Shown piece by piece: positions 11,213-22,057 of a stretch of DNA of 64,000 nt. The DNA is from Triatoma infestans (taxonomy: Eukaryota; Arthropoda; Insecta; Hemiptera; Reduviidae), in NCBI GenBank assembly GCA_011037195.1, contig JAAEAF010003104.1, positions 1-64,000 on the forward strand, written 5' to 3'. Numbering within the stretch: position 1 is the stretch's first letter; each line of letters opens with the position of its first letter. The notes below the pieces were generated by a model that worked only from the letters and a program-made list of their open reading frames with translations, was not told the origin of the DNA and searched no databases. Position numbers and translations under genes: made by a program.

Positions 11213-11929
11213 CATTCACACTCACACAACTTTCTCTTACTCCAGTTCTCAAAATTATAATTGACAAATTTGAAAAATTATGTCGAAAACTGAAAAAAAA
11301 AACTGAAAAACAGTAAAAGCGCACTTCCGGATTACTAATTTTCTTGAAACTTGTAATTTTGGCGATCTATTTATTTCTAATTAATTTTGTTTGGATGATA
11401 GAATTGTATAATCAATTATGATAACACTTTAGAAAAAAACATAACCCCACCTCCCCCGTAAACTGGCCTTAAATGAATTTTCCCAGAGAAATGTTTTAAA
11501 TAAAAATTGTAGATCTTTGTATGTTTAAGTTTATATACGAATTTTCAAGAAAATCGCGAAAAAGTGAAAATATCATTTAGTAAATGGGAAAGTAAACGCA
11601 CTTCCGGTTATCGATTTTTTTCAAACTTTGTGAGAAAAACGCAAAAAAAAAAAAAAAAACTAGTAATGTGGTACTTCCGGTTGAGGAATTTTGACAGATA
11701 ACGTACTATCAGATCCCATAGTGATACCTAAACGGAATATCAAGTTTGAACTTTCAAACGGTTTTTCGTTTTTGAGCTATACTGTTCACATATACACACA
11801 GAGACCATTTGCTAAAAACCTTTATTGGACTCAGGGGGCCTCAAAACGGATATTTCCGGTGAAAACTCGATATCGAAAATTTGACACGATTACAATACTT
11901 CCTCTTACTAGGAGTAAGAGAAAGTAAAA
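11213..11929 (-). repeat. CCGGAAG repeat, reverse, internally deleted
   Basis: It has both tips (ACACTCACACAACTTTCTCTTACTCC and CTAGGAGTAAGAGAAAGT). About 240 bp is missing at 11630, where TTCAAACTTTG jumps to TGAGAAAAACGC, so most of one monomer is gone. Confidence 0.8.
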
Positions 11930-12371
11930 AAACAACAAAAAACATATTTCCGGTGAGAACTATTCGGATAATTTGCCTAAATCTTATAAAAAAAAAAAGA
12001 AAGAAAAAAAAAATAATAGAAATACGAAACTTAATTATATCAATATCGATATATTCAAATTCTTAAAGGAAGACTAACAACGAATACTATTTATAAATGT
12101 TTAAAATCAAAACATGATTAATAAACATTATCCGCGACTAATGTAAATAGGAAGTAAATGCGATGCATACATAGAACAATTGTTTGCGTATAGAACGGAC
12201 GTATAGGAAGTACACCCCCACCTCTGGTAGAGTTAGTCTATTGTCCCAGCTTCTGTCCAACGGAAGTTTGGCTGTGACTCTATGGGCCGTGCTCAGTATT
12301 AGTTGGTGCAAAACGTGAGCTATATTACATTACATCCTAGAATATCAATTGGATTACTAGTTTCTCTCCTA

Positions 12372-12404
<33 letters not shown>

Positions 12405-12525
12405 ACTAGGAAGTCGTGAGTAGGGCCTTTGATAAAACATAATTAGCAATTAAATGCACCTCTTATGTTTGAAAATCTGTGCACGCAAATAAAAATGTTT
12501 TATTTATATTATTTTTGTTTACTTT
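11930..12525. other. AT-rich spacer, nothing recognised
   Basis: Lies between two CCGGAAG repeats and contains A-rich tracts and an (AT)n patch near 12390. No coding signal seen. Confidence 0.5.
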
Positions 12526-12527
12526 TT

Positions 12528-13519
12528 CTTACTCCTAGTAAGAGAAAGTATTGTAATCGTGTCAAATTTTCGATATTGTGTTTTCAACGGAAATATCCGT
12601 TTTGAGGTCCCCTGAGTTCAAAAAAGTGGTTTTTAGCAAATGGTCTGTGTGTGTGTGTGTATGTACGTGAACAGCATAGCTCAAAAACGAAAAAACTATA
12701 GAAAGTTGAAACTCGATATTCCGTTTAGGTATCACCATGGGATCTGACAGTACGTTATCTGTCAAAATTCCTCAACCGGAAGTACTACTTTACCAGTTGT
12801 TTTTTTTACGTTTTTGCTATTTTCTCAAAAATGGCTCCGACGATCTTCTTTAAACTTGGTATATCAACTACATACACAAAGAGCTATAACGTTTATTTGA
12901 AACATTTCTCTGGAAAATTTCATTTAAGAGCACTTTTGTGGGAGGGGAGGGGTTAGGTTTTCATCTAAAGTGCTATTTCAGTTTATTAGACAATTCTGTC
13001 ACGTAAATAATATTAATTAAAATTAAATATGTTGTTGGAATTCCGAGTTTGAAAAAAATCGGCTAACCGGAAGTGCGTTTATTTTAACACTTTACTAAAT
13101 GATTTCTTCACTTTTTCGTGATTTCCCCAAAAATCGCTCCAACGATTTTCTTGAAACTGCATATATAGACTAAACATGCAAATATCTATATCTTTTATTT
13201 AAAACATTTTTCTGGGAAAATTCATTTAAGGGCACTTTTAGGGGAGAGGGGATACAGCTTTCTCTAAATTGCTATCATTTGTGAATCCGTGATGATTGTA
13301 CACTTCTATGCTCCAAACCTAATTAATTAGAAATAAATAGATGGCCAAAATTCCGAGTTTTAAGGAAAATAGTAAACCGGTAGTGCGCTTTTACTGAACA
13401 GTTTTTTCAATTTTCGACAAATTTCATTAAATCTGGTACACAAACTATAACATTTATCAATTATAATTTTGAGAACTGGAATAAAAGAAAGTTGTGTGGG
13501 TGTTTCACACCAGATTTTT
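12528..13519 (+). repeat. CCGGAAG repeat, full length, forward (reference copy)
   Basis: The clearest full copy, about 990 bp. The left tip is ACTTTTTCTTACTCCTAGTAAGAG; the right tip is GAACTGGAATAAAAGAAAG plus GTGTGGGTGTTTCACACCAG. The AACCGG boundaries at 12774, 13065 and 13375 give monomers of 291 and 310 bp. The two monomers are alike throughout: C-TTTTC-GATTT, GGCTCC-ACGAT, TTTATTT-AAACATTT, CATTTAAG-GCACTTTT and AATTCCGAGTTT. Confidence 0.9.
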
Positions 13520-14435
13520 TGATTTATATTAAGATTAGACTTTTATTTTCTAGTGAAACTATAAAAAAAAATTACACCATGAGAGTTATTTTTGAGACAA
13601 AATAAATCTTAAATTATAAATAACGGTTTATTCCATGAGTGGAAATTTTTTCTCTCAGAAATAAAATTCAATTTCATTTATTGACAAAGCAAGGAAATTA
13701 TTGACAAAAAAATTAAGCAACATCCTTTCGTTTCTCTAAAAATTAAATAACCTATTATTAAAAAATTCATAATTAATTAACTAAATAAAATAAACTAAAG
13801 GAGAATTTAAATTTCAAAACAGTAACCTGTTCTAAATGTGTAGACAATAGTCCGTATTCAATCTGTATTTTTATACGAATTTATCTTACTGTTTGTTTAC
13901 AACTGCGTATTAGGAATAGTACAACGGTAAAACGTATCGACTATCAGGCATAATTTTTATATTTTCAGAGTAATAATAAAAAATCACAGATTAAATCTTA
14001 TTTCTGAACAAAACACAAATCTCTTTTCAAAGGGTGATCATTAATTTTTCGTTGAAATAAGAAAAAAAATATGTTAACGATTAATAAATATGATAACTCT
14101 CATTTTATCAATTCATAAAGTTTTAAAATTTTTCACGAACATTAACTTAAAATTAGTGAGTACTTAAAGTGGGCTTACTAAAGAGAAATAATTTTTAGTT
14201 AAAAAAAAAAAACTCATATTCAATCCCTGCCTCGAAGTGTAATTATAGGTTAGTATAGTGGAATATAGTAAATATGGAGACAACTAAAATATTTAGTAAA
14301 AATGTTTAAACTCACATTGACTTTTTTACTGCAGTTAATAATAATAATAATAATTACAACATGACAAATTGTTTTTAACTTGTATTAAAATAAGTGAAAA
14401 TTGATGGGATTACAAGTATGTGGAAACTAAAAATG
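13520..14435. other. AT-rich stretch, no gene seen
   Basis: Only A/T runs and an (ATA)n patch near 14338-14352. Nothing supported. Confidence 0.5.
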
Positions 14436-14439
14436 GTAG

Positions 14440-15062
14440 TGGTAGTCATTTAAATGTAATTACATTATATTCCAGAAGACAGCGCTAATAACACTGGAGA
14501 AATACAAATTAATAAAATTTTGAAATTTAAAGCCACAAAATTACGGCAGAATCCCGTAAAATCATTTAAAAACAAAAAATATTTCTAATAAATGAGATAG
14601 ATTTCCTTCAAATTTGGTATTCAAACAATACTTCCAAAATATATTAATATTATAGAGATGGTAGTACCATACATTGTATTGAAGTGATACTTTCCATGAA
14701 AGCTAAACGCTATTGTTCCTCAGAATCGCCCCCATTTTCTGGGCGAAATGTTTCAAATAAAAATTAATTAGATATTTACGTAGATAGTTAGTATACGAAG
14801 TTTTAAAGTGAAAAAAAAAAAACCATTCAGTAAACTCGCAATTTCGTTGTTATAACCTAAACGAAATACTAAGTATGAGGTTATGTGATTTTGTTTTGTT
14901 TTTGAATTATTTTGTTCACTCACAAACACAACAATAATTATATCACTCGCTAAAAAAAACATTTTTGTGTACTCAGAGAATCTCAAAACAGATATTTCCG
15001 GTGGTAACTTAATTTCGAAACTTTTACACTTCCTCCTCTTACCAGGAGTAAGAGAAAGTAAA
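14440..15062 (-). repeat. CCGGAAG repeat, diverged subfamily 2, reverse
   Basis: It ends in the shared tip CCAGGAGTAAGAGAAAGT. The body differs from the main type and carries a block (ACAGCGCTAATAACACTGGAG, then GCCACAAAATTACG) also seen at 15268-15985, 48690-49425 and 50105-50530. Confidence 0.7.
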
Positions 15063-15267
15063 AATTGGACGTTTTGAAGTTAATTGATTTTATTAGAATA
15101 TTAAGAATTGCAGTTAAGTTGTGAAAGTTGTGGGAATGTTTTAACACAATAGTTTAATCACAAAGTAAATTACTAATCTATAAGATAATACATAAGTAAC
15201 AAATTGGTTCTAATTGTTTGTAATGAATTTATAATATATGTAATAATAATTATGGTTGATTATACAA

Positions 15268-15985
15268 AAACTTTCTCTTACTCCTTTTAATATAATTACA
15301 TGTAAAATGACAAAGTTTCTTTAACCTCAAATTTTACGCGTTTGTCTTAACATAAACATGGAGGTAATAAAACTAACCTACACTAAATCTGGGCAGTTAA
15401 AAGAATGATGATTATATTATGGCCCACTAGTGCGCTCTACAAAACACTGAACCAACTACAAATAAAATTTTGAAATTAACGCCATAAATTCCGCACAATC
15501 ATTCAAAATATTGTTTCATACTAAAGTAATATGTGTTTTTTTTTTATATGTGAAGTTAGTATATCTAGTTTAAAGGTAATCGTTACGATTGTTTACGAGA
15601 AAATTAAACTAAAAAATACTCACAAAACCTTAACCGGTTCTTCTTCAAATTTGGAATTCTATCAATGCTTTCTAATGTTTATATTTCCAGAAGCACCAAA
15701 GAAAATCAATTTTCCCAAGAAAATGTTTCAAATAAAAGTGATTGGTATTAGTGTGGTAGATAGTATACGAAGTTTTAAAGAGAATCGTTAGTAATGGTTT
15801 CGAGAATATAACGAAAAACTATAACTATCAAACAATCAGTAATGTCACACTTCCGGTTAATGAATTTTGCCCAATATCTCGAGCCTGCTGCGATGGTAGT
15901 ACGTACTTAAACGGGATACCAAATTTGAGCTTCCTGCAACTTTTCGTTTTGAGATATTCACACACACACACACACACACAAAGTT
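15268..15985 (-). repeat. CCGGAAG repeat, subfamily 2, reverse
   Basis: It begins with AAACTTTCTCTTACTCC and carries the subfamily-2 block (GCGCTCTACAAAACACTGAAC) and a CACTTCCGGTTAATG boundary near 15850. It breaks at the CA run 15959-15980, where a LINE relic starts. Confidence 0.7.
15959..15980. repeat. (CA)n microsatellite
   Basis: Eleven CA units at the junction of the CCGGAAG repeat and the following LINE relic. Confidence 0.9.
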
Positions 15986-17000
15986 TGTTTGCAAATACAA
16001 GATTTGATACTGCATGATAAAATACAAGACAGTAAAATAGACGGATTGAATGGATCTTTGTTGGATAGGCCTACGGATTTCAAAACGTGGTAGCATCCTG
16101 CGAATATTCCGGGACCATTAAGCATGGATCTTGAGACCCCGCTCGACCTGGAGATATTTACTGATGGAAGCAAGGAAGGAGATCATGTCGGTTGTGCTTT
16201 TGTAGCATTTAGAAAGGGAGAACCAGTTGCAGAACAAAAATATAGGCTAGATGGACGTTGTTCTAACAACCAGGCGGAGCAGCTGGCAGTTGTGAAAGCT
16301 TTGGATTGGCTAGAACAACATATGTATGTTCTGATGAAAAAATCAGAATCGCAACAGACAGCCGCATAAATATTGACTCTCTGAAAAACACTGCTATCCA
16401 TCTTCCGCTCATTAAAGCTATTAGAATTAGGCTATCTAGACTCAGGCAACGTTGCCTTATCTCTATGACATGAGTGAAAGCCCGTGTTGGTGTAGAAGGT
16501 AACGAACGTGCAGATAAGCTGGCAAAAGCGGCCTCCAAAGATAAGGACATTCTAAGCAGTTACAACAATTTTCCGCTCACTGCTTTAAAGGGGGTGGATC
16601 CAACAATTCAGCTTAGATCATTGGGAAAAGCTGTGGAAAGACTCTTTGATGGGCCAACTGACAAAGAGATTTTTTCCCATCCATTGCGATGCGTCTTGAA
16701 ATCGAACATCTCAAAATCAGTTACAAGCTGACACAACTTCTTTCAGGGCATGGCAAAATGGCAGCCTATCTTCATAGGTTCAACATTCTACCAAGCCCAG
16801 TATGTTCCTGTGACCAGACTCCTCCCCAGACGGTGGATCATCTACTTTAGGAATGCAGCGCTCTCCTTCCGGCAAGGCAAATTTTGTTGCAACGTGTTGT
16901 CACCCAGGGCGTACATTGGCCACCTACAAAGTACACTTTACTGCAGAGGGACTTTTTTTCTCAATTTAATAAATATATCACTGGAATATTTAAATTTTTG
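15985..17000 (+). pseudogene. RNase H-bearing LINE relic (R1/I-like), C-terminal part
   Basis: The + strand encodes an RNase H domain: LEIFTDGSK (first D), CSNNQAEQLAVVKAL (E), then after a frameshift near 16335 RIATDSRINIDSL (second D), and after a stop near 16470 GVEGNERADKLAKAA (third D). It continues with LTQLLSGHGKMAAYLHRF and a cysteine/histidine end (C-x-C, QTVDHLL). SGHG-x-YLHRF followed by a knuckle is typical of R1/I-type LINE ends. It carries at least one shift and one stop, so it is dead. Confidence 0.8.
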
Positions 17001-17029
17001 AATGAGTAGTACTTGTCGAATCATCAGAA

Positions 17030-17165
17030 TTTCGAATTATGATTGATTAAAAAATAATAATAATAATAATAAACAAATAAATAATAATAATAGTAAAGTA
17101 AAAATAAAATTGAAAAAAAAAGAAACAATAATAATAATAGTAATAATAATTGATTCATTGTAATA
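17030..17165. repeat. ATA/ATAAT-rich simple repeat
   Basis: A low-complexity run of AATAAT units, possibly the LINE 3' tail plus slippage. Confidence 0.7.
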
Positions 17166-17333
17166 CTTTCCGAAATAGGGTATTTTATTTTCTTTTATGT
17201 TTATATAAGTTAATAATTAGTCATTTTCATTAGAAGTTGTTTGACAATGATTAGATTGTTTAGTGTATAATAGTTCTGACAAATAATTTCATGTAGTGCT
17301 CGAGGAGCGGAGCATGATGTCATAACATAAAAA

Positions 17334-17545
17334 AAAAAACTTATTTACACTCTCAGTGAGTGTATAAACTGAATTTACTCTTCAGTGCAAGTCTATGTTA
17401 ACACACTGTTTTGACGAAACATCCTGATGATGGGCCGAATGCCCGAAACCGGTCGATGACTATAAAGAAGCAGATTATCACAGAAAATATCTCTAATGCT
17501 ATCCAGCTCTGCGGAACCAACCACAACATACATTATGTATATATT
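17334..17545 (+). mobile_element. Hammerhead-bearing element, single forward copy
   Basis: A copy of the dispersed short element. The upstream flank AGTGTATAAACTGAATTTAC, CAAGTCTATGTTA and ACACTGTTT precede the ribozyme-like motif. Downstream comes AAGAAGCAGATTATCAC, then AATATCTCTAATGCTATCC and GCGGAACCAACCACAAC. The same order recurs in the other copies. It has no coding capacity. Confidence 0.75.
17420..17458 (+). ncRNA. Hammerhead ribozyme-like motif, canonical core CTGATGA
   Basis: The order is CATC (stem I), CTGATGA (core box 1), T, GGGC-CGAAT-GCCC (stem II), GAAA (core box 2), ACCGGT (palindromic stem III overlapping box 2), then the GTC cleavage triplet and GATG (stem I partner of CATC). 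All conserved core bases of a type I hammerhead are present. The single extra T before stem II departs from the minimal consensus, and stem III is loopless, so activity would probably need a dimer. Activity is inferred, not shown. Confidence 0.6.
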
Positions 17546-17559
17546 GACTATAATCACTT

Positions 17560-18285
17560 ATTCTTTGTCTTTCACTTTTGTTTGTATACAGTTGCAAAAT
17601 AAATAAATAAACAATAATAATAATAATAATTATTATTATTATTATTATATATTTATTTTCCTTTAAACTTACAATTTGTTGGCAAAAGAGTTGCGACATT
17701 ATATTTGAGAATTTATTTATAACTGAGAAAAGGTTGATAAAATAAAAAAAAATTAATAAATAAAATAAAGTAATAAACTTTATATCATCAATGAAAAGTT
17801 ACTTAATACATACCACACTGATATACAATAAAACTGAAAAATCATTTTTTTATAAAAATAAAAAAAATAAAAAATTGATATTATGTATTAAATAATAAAA
17901 CGTACAAGATATCAATTAAATCAAACAATAAAACCGTTTGAAAACAATAAATTACAAATTATTAATTAATTGTAACATATTATAATTTTATTGAATTAAT
18001 TAAAATATATTATATTAACATTAGATATAAATATAATAGAAATAAAGAATTATTTTAATTTTATTTTATTTAGTTTCTATTTTGAGAGTATTCACCATAA
18101 ATATAAATGTGATTTCCATTCGTTTGTTTTAGTAATTAATCGATGTCTAGCTGGTCTAAAAAAAACAAATTGTAGAAGAGTTCGTGAAATTTTTAATGTA
18201 TGAGGGTAATCCGGAAATTAAGGTTACAAGGCACGTAACTCTCGCAGGGAAATGTTTTTTGCAGGTTAGTATCACTCCTGTGCAA
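17560..18285. other. Very AT-rich stretch with ATT microsatellite
   Basis: Holds (TAA/ATT)n at about 17610-17655 and otherwise featureless A/T sequence. No gene seen. Confidence 0.5.
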
Positions 18286-18289
18286 CGGA

Positions 18290-18606
18290 AAGCCAGCTGA
18301 AGCGAGCGAGCAATGCCGGACGTCAGTAACTTCCCAACTCTCATTGTGCTGAATGTTAAAGATGAGCGTCCTCATTCCGTTTCCCACCAAGTGCGAAGTA
18401 TTACGCTGAGTGCAAAGGACATAAGCGCCATGATTCATCGTAAAATTATTTCAGCTTATGGAGAAGATGTTTATATCAAGATAACTTCTGACAAAATAGA
18501 TACGGAAGTTCAATTTGGGAAGGACGAAAATTCACGATGAAGAGAGAAGTGGACACCGTCTGTGGTGACTGATAAGCTGGTACAAAAAGAATTACTGCTT
18601 GGATGG
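18290..18606 (+). pseudogene. Mariner transposase N-terminal relic
   Basis: The + strand reads SAKDISAMIHRKIISAYGED (helix-turn-helix part of mariner transposases). After a shift it reads PSVVTDKLVQK, matching the mariner linker (SGRPS-VTDELV). A second relic with the same upstream sequence starts at 19875. An RTE-like LINE lies between them. Confidence 0.65.
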
Positions 18607-19760
18607 AAAGAGAAGTCGGGGATTATCAATGTGAGTTCAGACACGAACGATCCACAATTGATCACATATTCTCCATAAGAGAAATGTTGAAAAAGACATG
18701 GGAGTTCAATGTCACTCTACACCACCTGTTTGTGGTCTTCAGACAAGTGTACGACAGTGTGGACAGAAATAGATTCTGAATTGGGACTTCGATCCTTGGG
18801 AATACCGGAGAAATTAATTAGACTCTCCAGAATGACTCTAGAAAGCACCAGATGCCATGTAAAGATTCAGGGAAAACTGTCCGAGGAGTTTGAGGTAAAC
18901 TCAGGCCTTAGGCAGGGGGATCCTCTTTCACCCATTCTATTTAATATGGTCCTAGAACTCCCAATAAGGGCCATTCGCACAAATCCACATGGGACTATTT
19001 ACAATCGTCTCACTCAGCACATGGCTTACGCCGATGTTGTGGTTATAACGGCGCGCACTATGAATGCCTTAGCTGGAGCTTTTCAGGAGTTTGAGGAAGG
19101 GGCAAAAAAGCTCGGTTCACAAATAAATGCGGATAAGAAAATATACATGAAAACCGCAATGGAGAAGATTTCATCGAGATGATGAAATATAAATTTGCGA
19201 GGGTAAAAAGCTTTAAATATTAAGGAACGGTTGTTACCGAGCAGAATGACGTTAGTTCTGACATAAGGCGAGAATCGCGGCAGGCAATAGATGCTATTTC
19301 GCGATTCACAATATGTTGCGCTTTAAAGCGTTGTCTACACTGCAAAGCTACTGGTACATAAGACGGTGATAAGACCAGTAGTTACTTATGCAAGTGAGGC
19401 GTGGGTATTGACAAGGGAAGATGAGCGGGCTCTGAATGTCTGGGAGAGGAAGATCCTTAGGAAGATTTACGCGCCAGTGAAGGAGCGAGATCGGTGGAGG
19501 ATTAGGTCGAATGTAGGGTTGAAGGATCTATACCAGGAACCGGACCTCGTAGCCTTCATTAAGGAAGGACGCCTTAGGTGGTTGGGTCATGTGGAGCGGA
19601 TGAAGCCGGAACGCTTGCCTAGAAGGATGGTTTACGGCACTCCCGGGGGTCGACGTCATCGAGGGAGGCCTCGTATGAGGTGGCTCGTTGATGTGGAGGC
19701 GGACCTGAGGAGCATGGGCGTGCGTAGATCCCATGGGCGCGTTTGAGAGCCCATGATCGA
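18607..19760 (+). pseudogene. RTE-like LINE fragment, reverse transcriptase and C-terminus
   Basis: RT motifs appear in order: RSTIDHIFSIRE, FRQVYDSVDRN (first catalytic region), LRQGDPLSPILFNMVLE, then AYADVVVI where YADD is expected. One catalytic Asp is lost. Farther on, VTYASEAWVLT, RKILRKIYAPVKE and RLRWLGHVERM match the C-terminal part of RTE-type LINEs. Frameshifts occur near 18775, 19130-19200 and 19350. It is dead. Confidence 0.8.
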
Positions 19761-19874
19761 GAGCAATGGAGGAAGCTGCGTTGAGAGCCAGATGAGAAGA
19801 ATGGAGGAAGGGGTTGAGGGAAGACCAGGTCCTCCGGACTGTAGGCACCCAGAAAGAAGAAGCAAGTACCACTG

Positions 19875-20480
19875 TGCTTTGCAGCAGAACGCCAGCTGAA
19901 CGAACGAGCCAATGCCGGACCCGTAGCTGCGGAGTCCTCATCCGGTTTGCAGTAAGTAGGAAGTACACGCAGAGTGTCAAAGGACATGAGCGCCACCATG
20001 ATTCATGCCACATGTTTCATTTATGGGGAGGGACGTTATATCAAGCAAATTGTAACAAAACGGATACGGAGGTTCAATTGTGGAAGGACGGAAGTCACGA
20101 TGAGAAGCTGGGGGGGGGGGGGGGGGGGGGGGGGGGGGGCGGGGGGTTCCTCTCCCTCCTCCTCCTTCTCGGGGGGGGGGGAGATGTGGACGGCAGTACG
20201 CCATGGTGATTGATGAGCTGGTGCAAAAAAATTGAAGAACATCTTCGTCTGATGCACGCCGTACGTACCGTTGCAACCGCTTTGTTGAAATTCAAGGAAT
20301 GATGTTCATGAAGTGTGAGTGATCGACTGGTATATCGCAAAGTTGTGTGCGAGATGGGTGCCGAAGATGCTTACTGAAGAACAGAGTCAGAGCCCACGCG
20401 AGGTTTCCGCTTGAGCGTTTTGAGAGTGAGAGAGATGTAACTGGGGTTACACCATACGCCAGAGAAAAAACGGACAATCA
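19875..20480 (+). pseudogene. Mariner relic, N-terminal half and linker, with poly-G expansion
   Basis: It starts with the sequence shared with 18290 (CCAGCTGAACGAACGAGC versus CCAGCTGAAGCGAGCGAGC). Near 20345 it reads KLCARWVPKMLTEEQS, the mariner linker between helix-turn-helix and DDD domains. The middle carries a long G run. The catalytic half appears separated, at 20900-21240. Confidence 0.65.
20110..20181. repeat. Poly-G tracts
   Basis: About 30 G, one C and 6 G, then a CT-rich gap and another run of about 11 G. Such a tract inside a decayed transposon is unusual and may be unstable or misassembled. Confidence 0.9.
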
Positions 20481-20579
20481 ATGGCACAAGTGGCGCAACT
20501 AACCATTACACCGTCAGCAAAAAAAAAAAAAAAAATTCAAAAACCTCAAGAACTCAACTCTTAAAAAAAATCATGGCGA

Positions 20580-20890
20580 TATCCTGGATGTGTAGGTGGA
20601 GAGACATTAAGGTTGGTGATGAAATAAGAAGACTGGTTTAACACTGGTTAACTATGTATAACTAATAATAATGAGGCACACAGTCGACCTTGGACCTGTC
20701 CAGTATGAGATGACCCGAAGTACTGGCGAGATGTAAACTACCTGAACTATATGAACTGTATTATATCTCCTGAACTGTCCGTCCGCGTATATTTATCGTT
20801 TCTCCCACTCCGTCGAGAGAGTGTTGGGTTCGTTTCTCTTCTCTTTACACTCTTTGGTTGCTGTTACCAGTGCCAGTTTTTGGGGATAGG
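20580..20890 (+). repeat. Repeat R, copy 1 (interrupts mariner)
   Basis: Related to 21985-22057 plus 22922-23115. Shared strings include GGTGGAGAGA, GATGAAATAAGAAGA, GTTAACTATGTATAA and CTGAACTGTC. It lies between the N-terminal and C-terminal mariner pieces, so it probably inserted into that element. Confidence 0.5.
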
Positions 20891-20899
20891 AAAGGAATT

Positions 20900-21240
20900 T
20901 TGCTCAGGAATTTTGCAGAAAAGTTTACAACAATCAACGCTACAGTTACTGTGAAAATTCAAGAAACTTGCAGAGCCTTACAGAACAAAACCCCATGGAC
21001 AATGCTGACAAATCTCTTTCATGCCGCCGTGAATCACAAGAGCTTGTTGACCTCATTGTGTTTGGGCTGTTTTTAACCCCCCCCCCCCCCCAACACGGCC
21101 CGGATCTCGCGCCTAGTGACTATCATAACTTCACTAATTTGAAGGAACATCTGGGTGGAAAACACTTTTCGATGACGACGAATGGAAAAACAATGTATTA
21201 CCAACACTATAATCCCTGTAAGTTTAATTAAAATATATGC
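20900..21240 (+). pseudogene. Mariner transposase catalytic-domain relic
   Basis: Near 21097 the + strand reads GPDLAPSDYHNFTNLKEHL, the signature around the third catalytic Asp of mariner (SPDLAPSDYHLF). Upstream, TINATV and LQNKTPWTMLTN match the region just before the second Asp. A poly-C run (21078-21091) breaks the frame. It is probably the other half of the relic at 19875-20480. Confidence 0.7.
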
Positions 21241-21249
21241 ATTTTTGTA

Positions 21250-21980
21250 TTTTAAAAAGAATCTTGTAACCTTACTTTCTAGATAACCTTCGTATAAATC
21301 AATAAATGTAGATCTAGTAAACATTCAATGCAGTACATTCCAATAAAAAATTAACAATAATAATAAAACTTGTTTTTTCCCTTACTACTGGTACCAGCTA
21401 TAAAATATTAAAGAAATATGTTTTAATAAGTACAGAAAAAAAAACAAACAAATATTATTACTAAACGCAAGAAGGAAACAATAAAGAACTTAATTCATAA
21501 ATGTTAATTGCTTCCTTACTTTAATTATTACGGGTGAAAGTCATGCGGTTAAAAAAAAAAAAATAATAATAATAAAAAGAAAGAAAACAAAAGAGATATC
21601 GCCATGTCTCAAATTATTTTATATCTACATTATATATTTACATTGCATGATGAAACATATCTGGTATGAAAAACTTAACGTGATTTTTTTCTTACTGCAA
21701 TTTCTTAATACAAAAAATATCAAAGTTTCTTTTAAGTTAAAAATTTTACTCAGTTGCCAAAAACTTGAATATAGAATGGTGAGAAATTACAACTTAATTA
21801 TCATTCTGGTAGATAGTACTTGAAGTAAAACTATATACTGTAGTCCTGAAAACAAAGCCAACAATATTGAACAATTTTTAATCATTTTTGAAATAAAGCA
21901 TCACAAATTCCCCCAGAATACATAAAATAAATTAAAAAGATAAAACAATTAAAAGAGATATATTTTTAATCTGTACAGTA
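21250..21980. other. AT-rich stretch, nothing recognised
   Basis: No coding or repeat signal that I can support. Confidence 0.5.
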
Positions 21981-21984
21981 ATAA

Positions 21985-22057
21985 AATGGATGAGTTAGGT
22001 GGAGAGAATTTGTCTGGTTGATGAAATAAGAAGATAGGGTTAACACTCGTTAACTAT
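21985..22057 (+). repeat. Repeat R, copy 2, left part with target duplication
   Basis: Matches copy 1 (GATGAAATAAGAAGA, GTTAACAC). Its last 12 bases, CTCGTTAACTAT (22046-22057), are repeated at 22910-22921 on the other side of a LINE. Confidence 0.6.

Noticed and set aside
19528..20340. Several 80-160 codon frames on both strands around the poly-G tract
   Set aside because: Shadows of the RTE-like LINE end and the mariner relic, lengthened by the G/C runs (polyglycine/polyproline).
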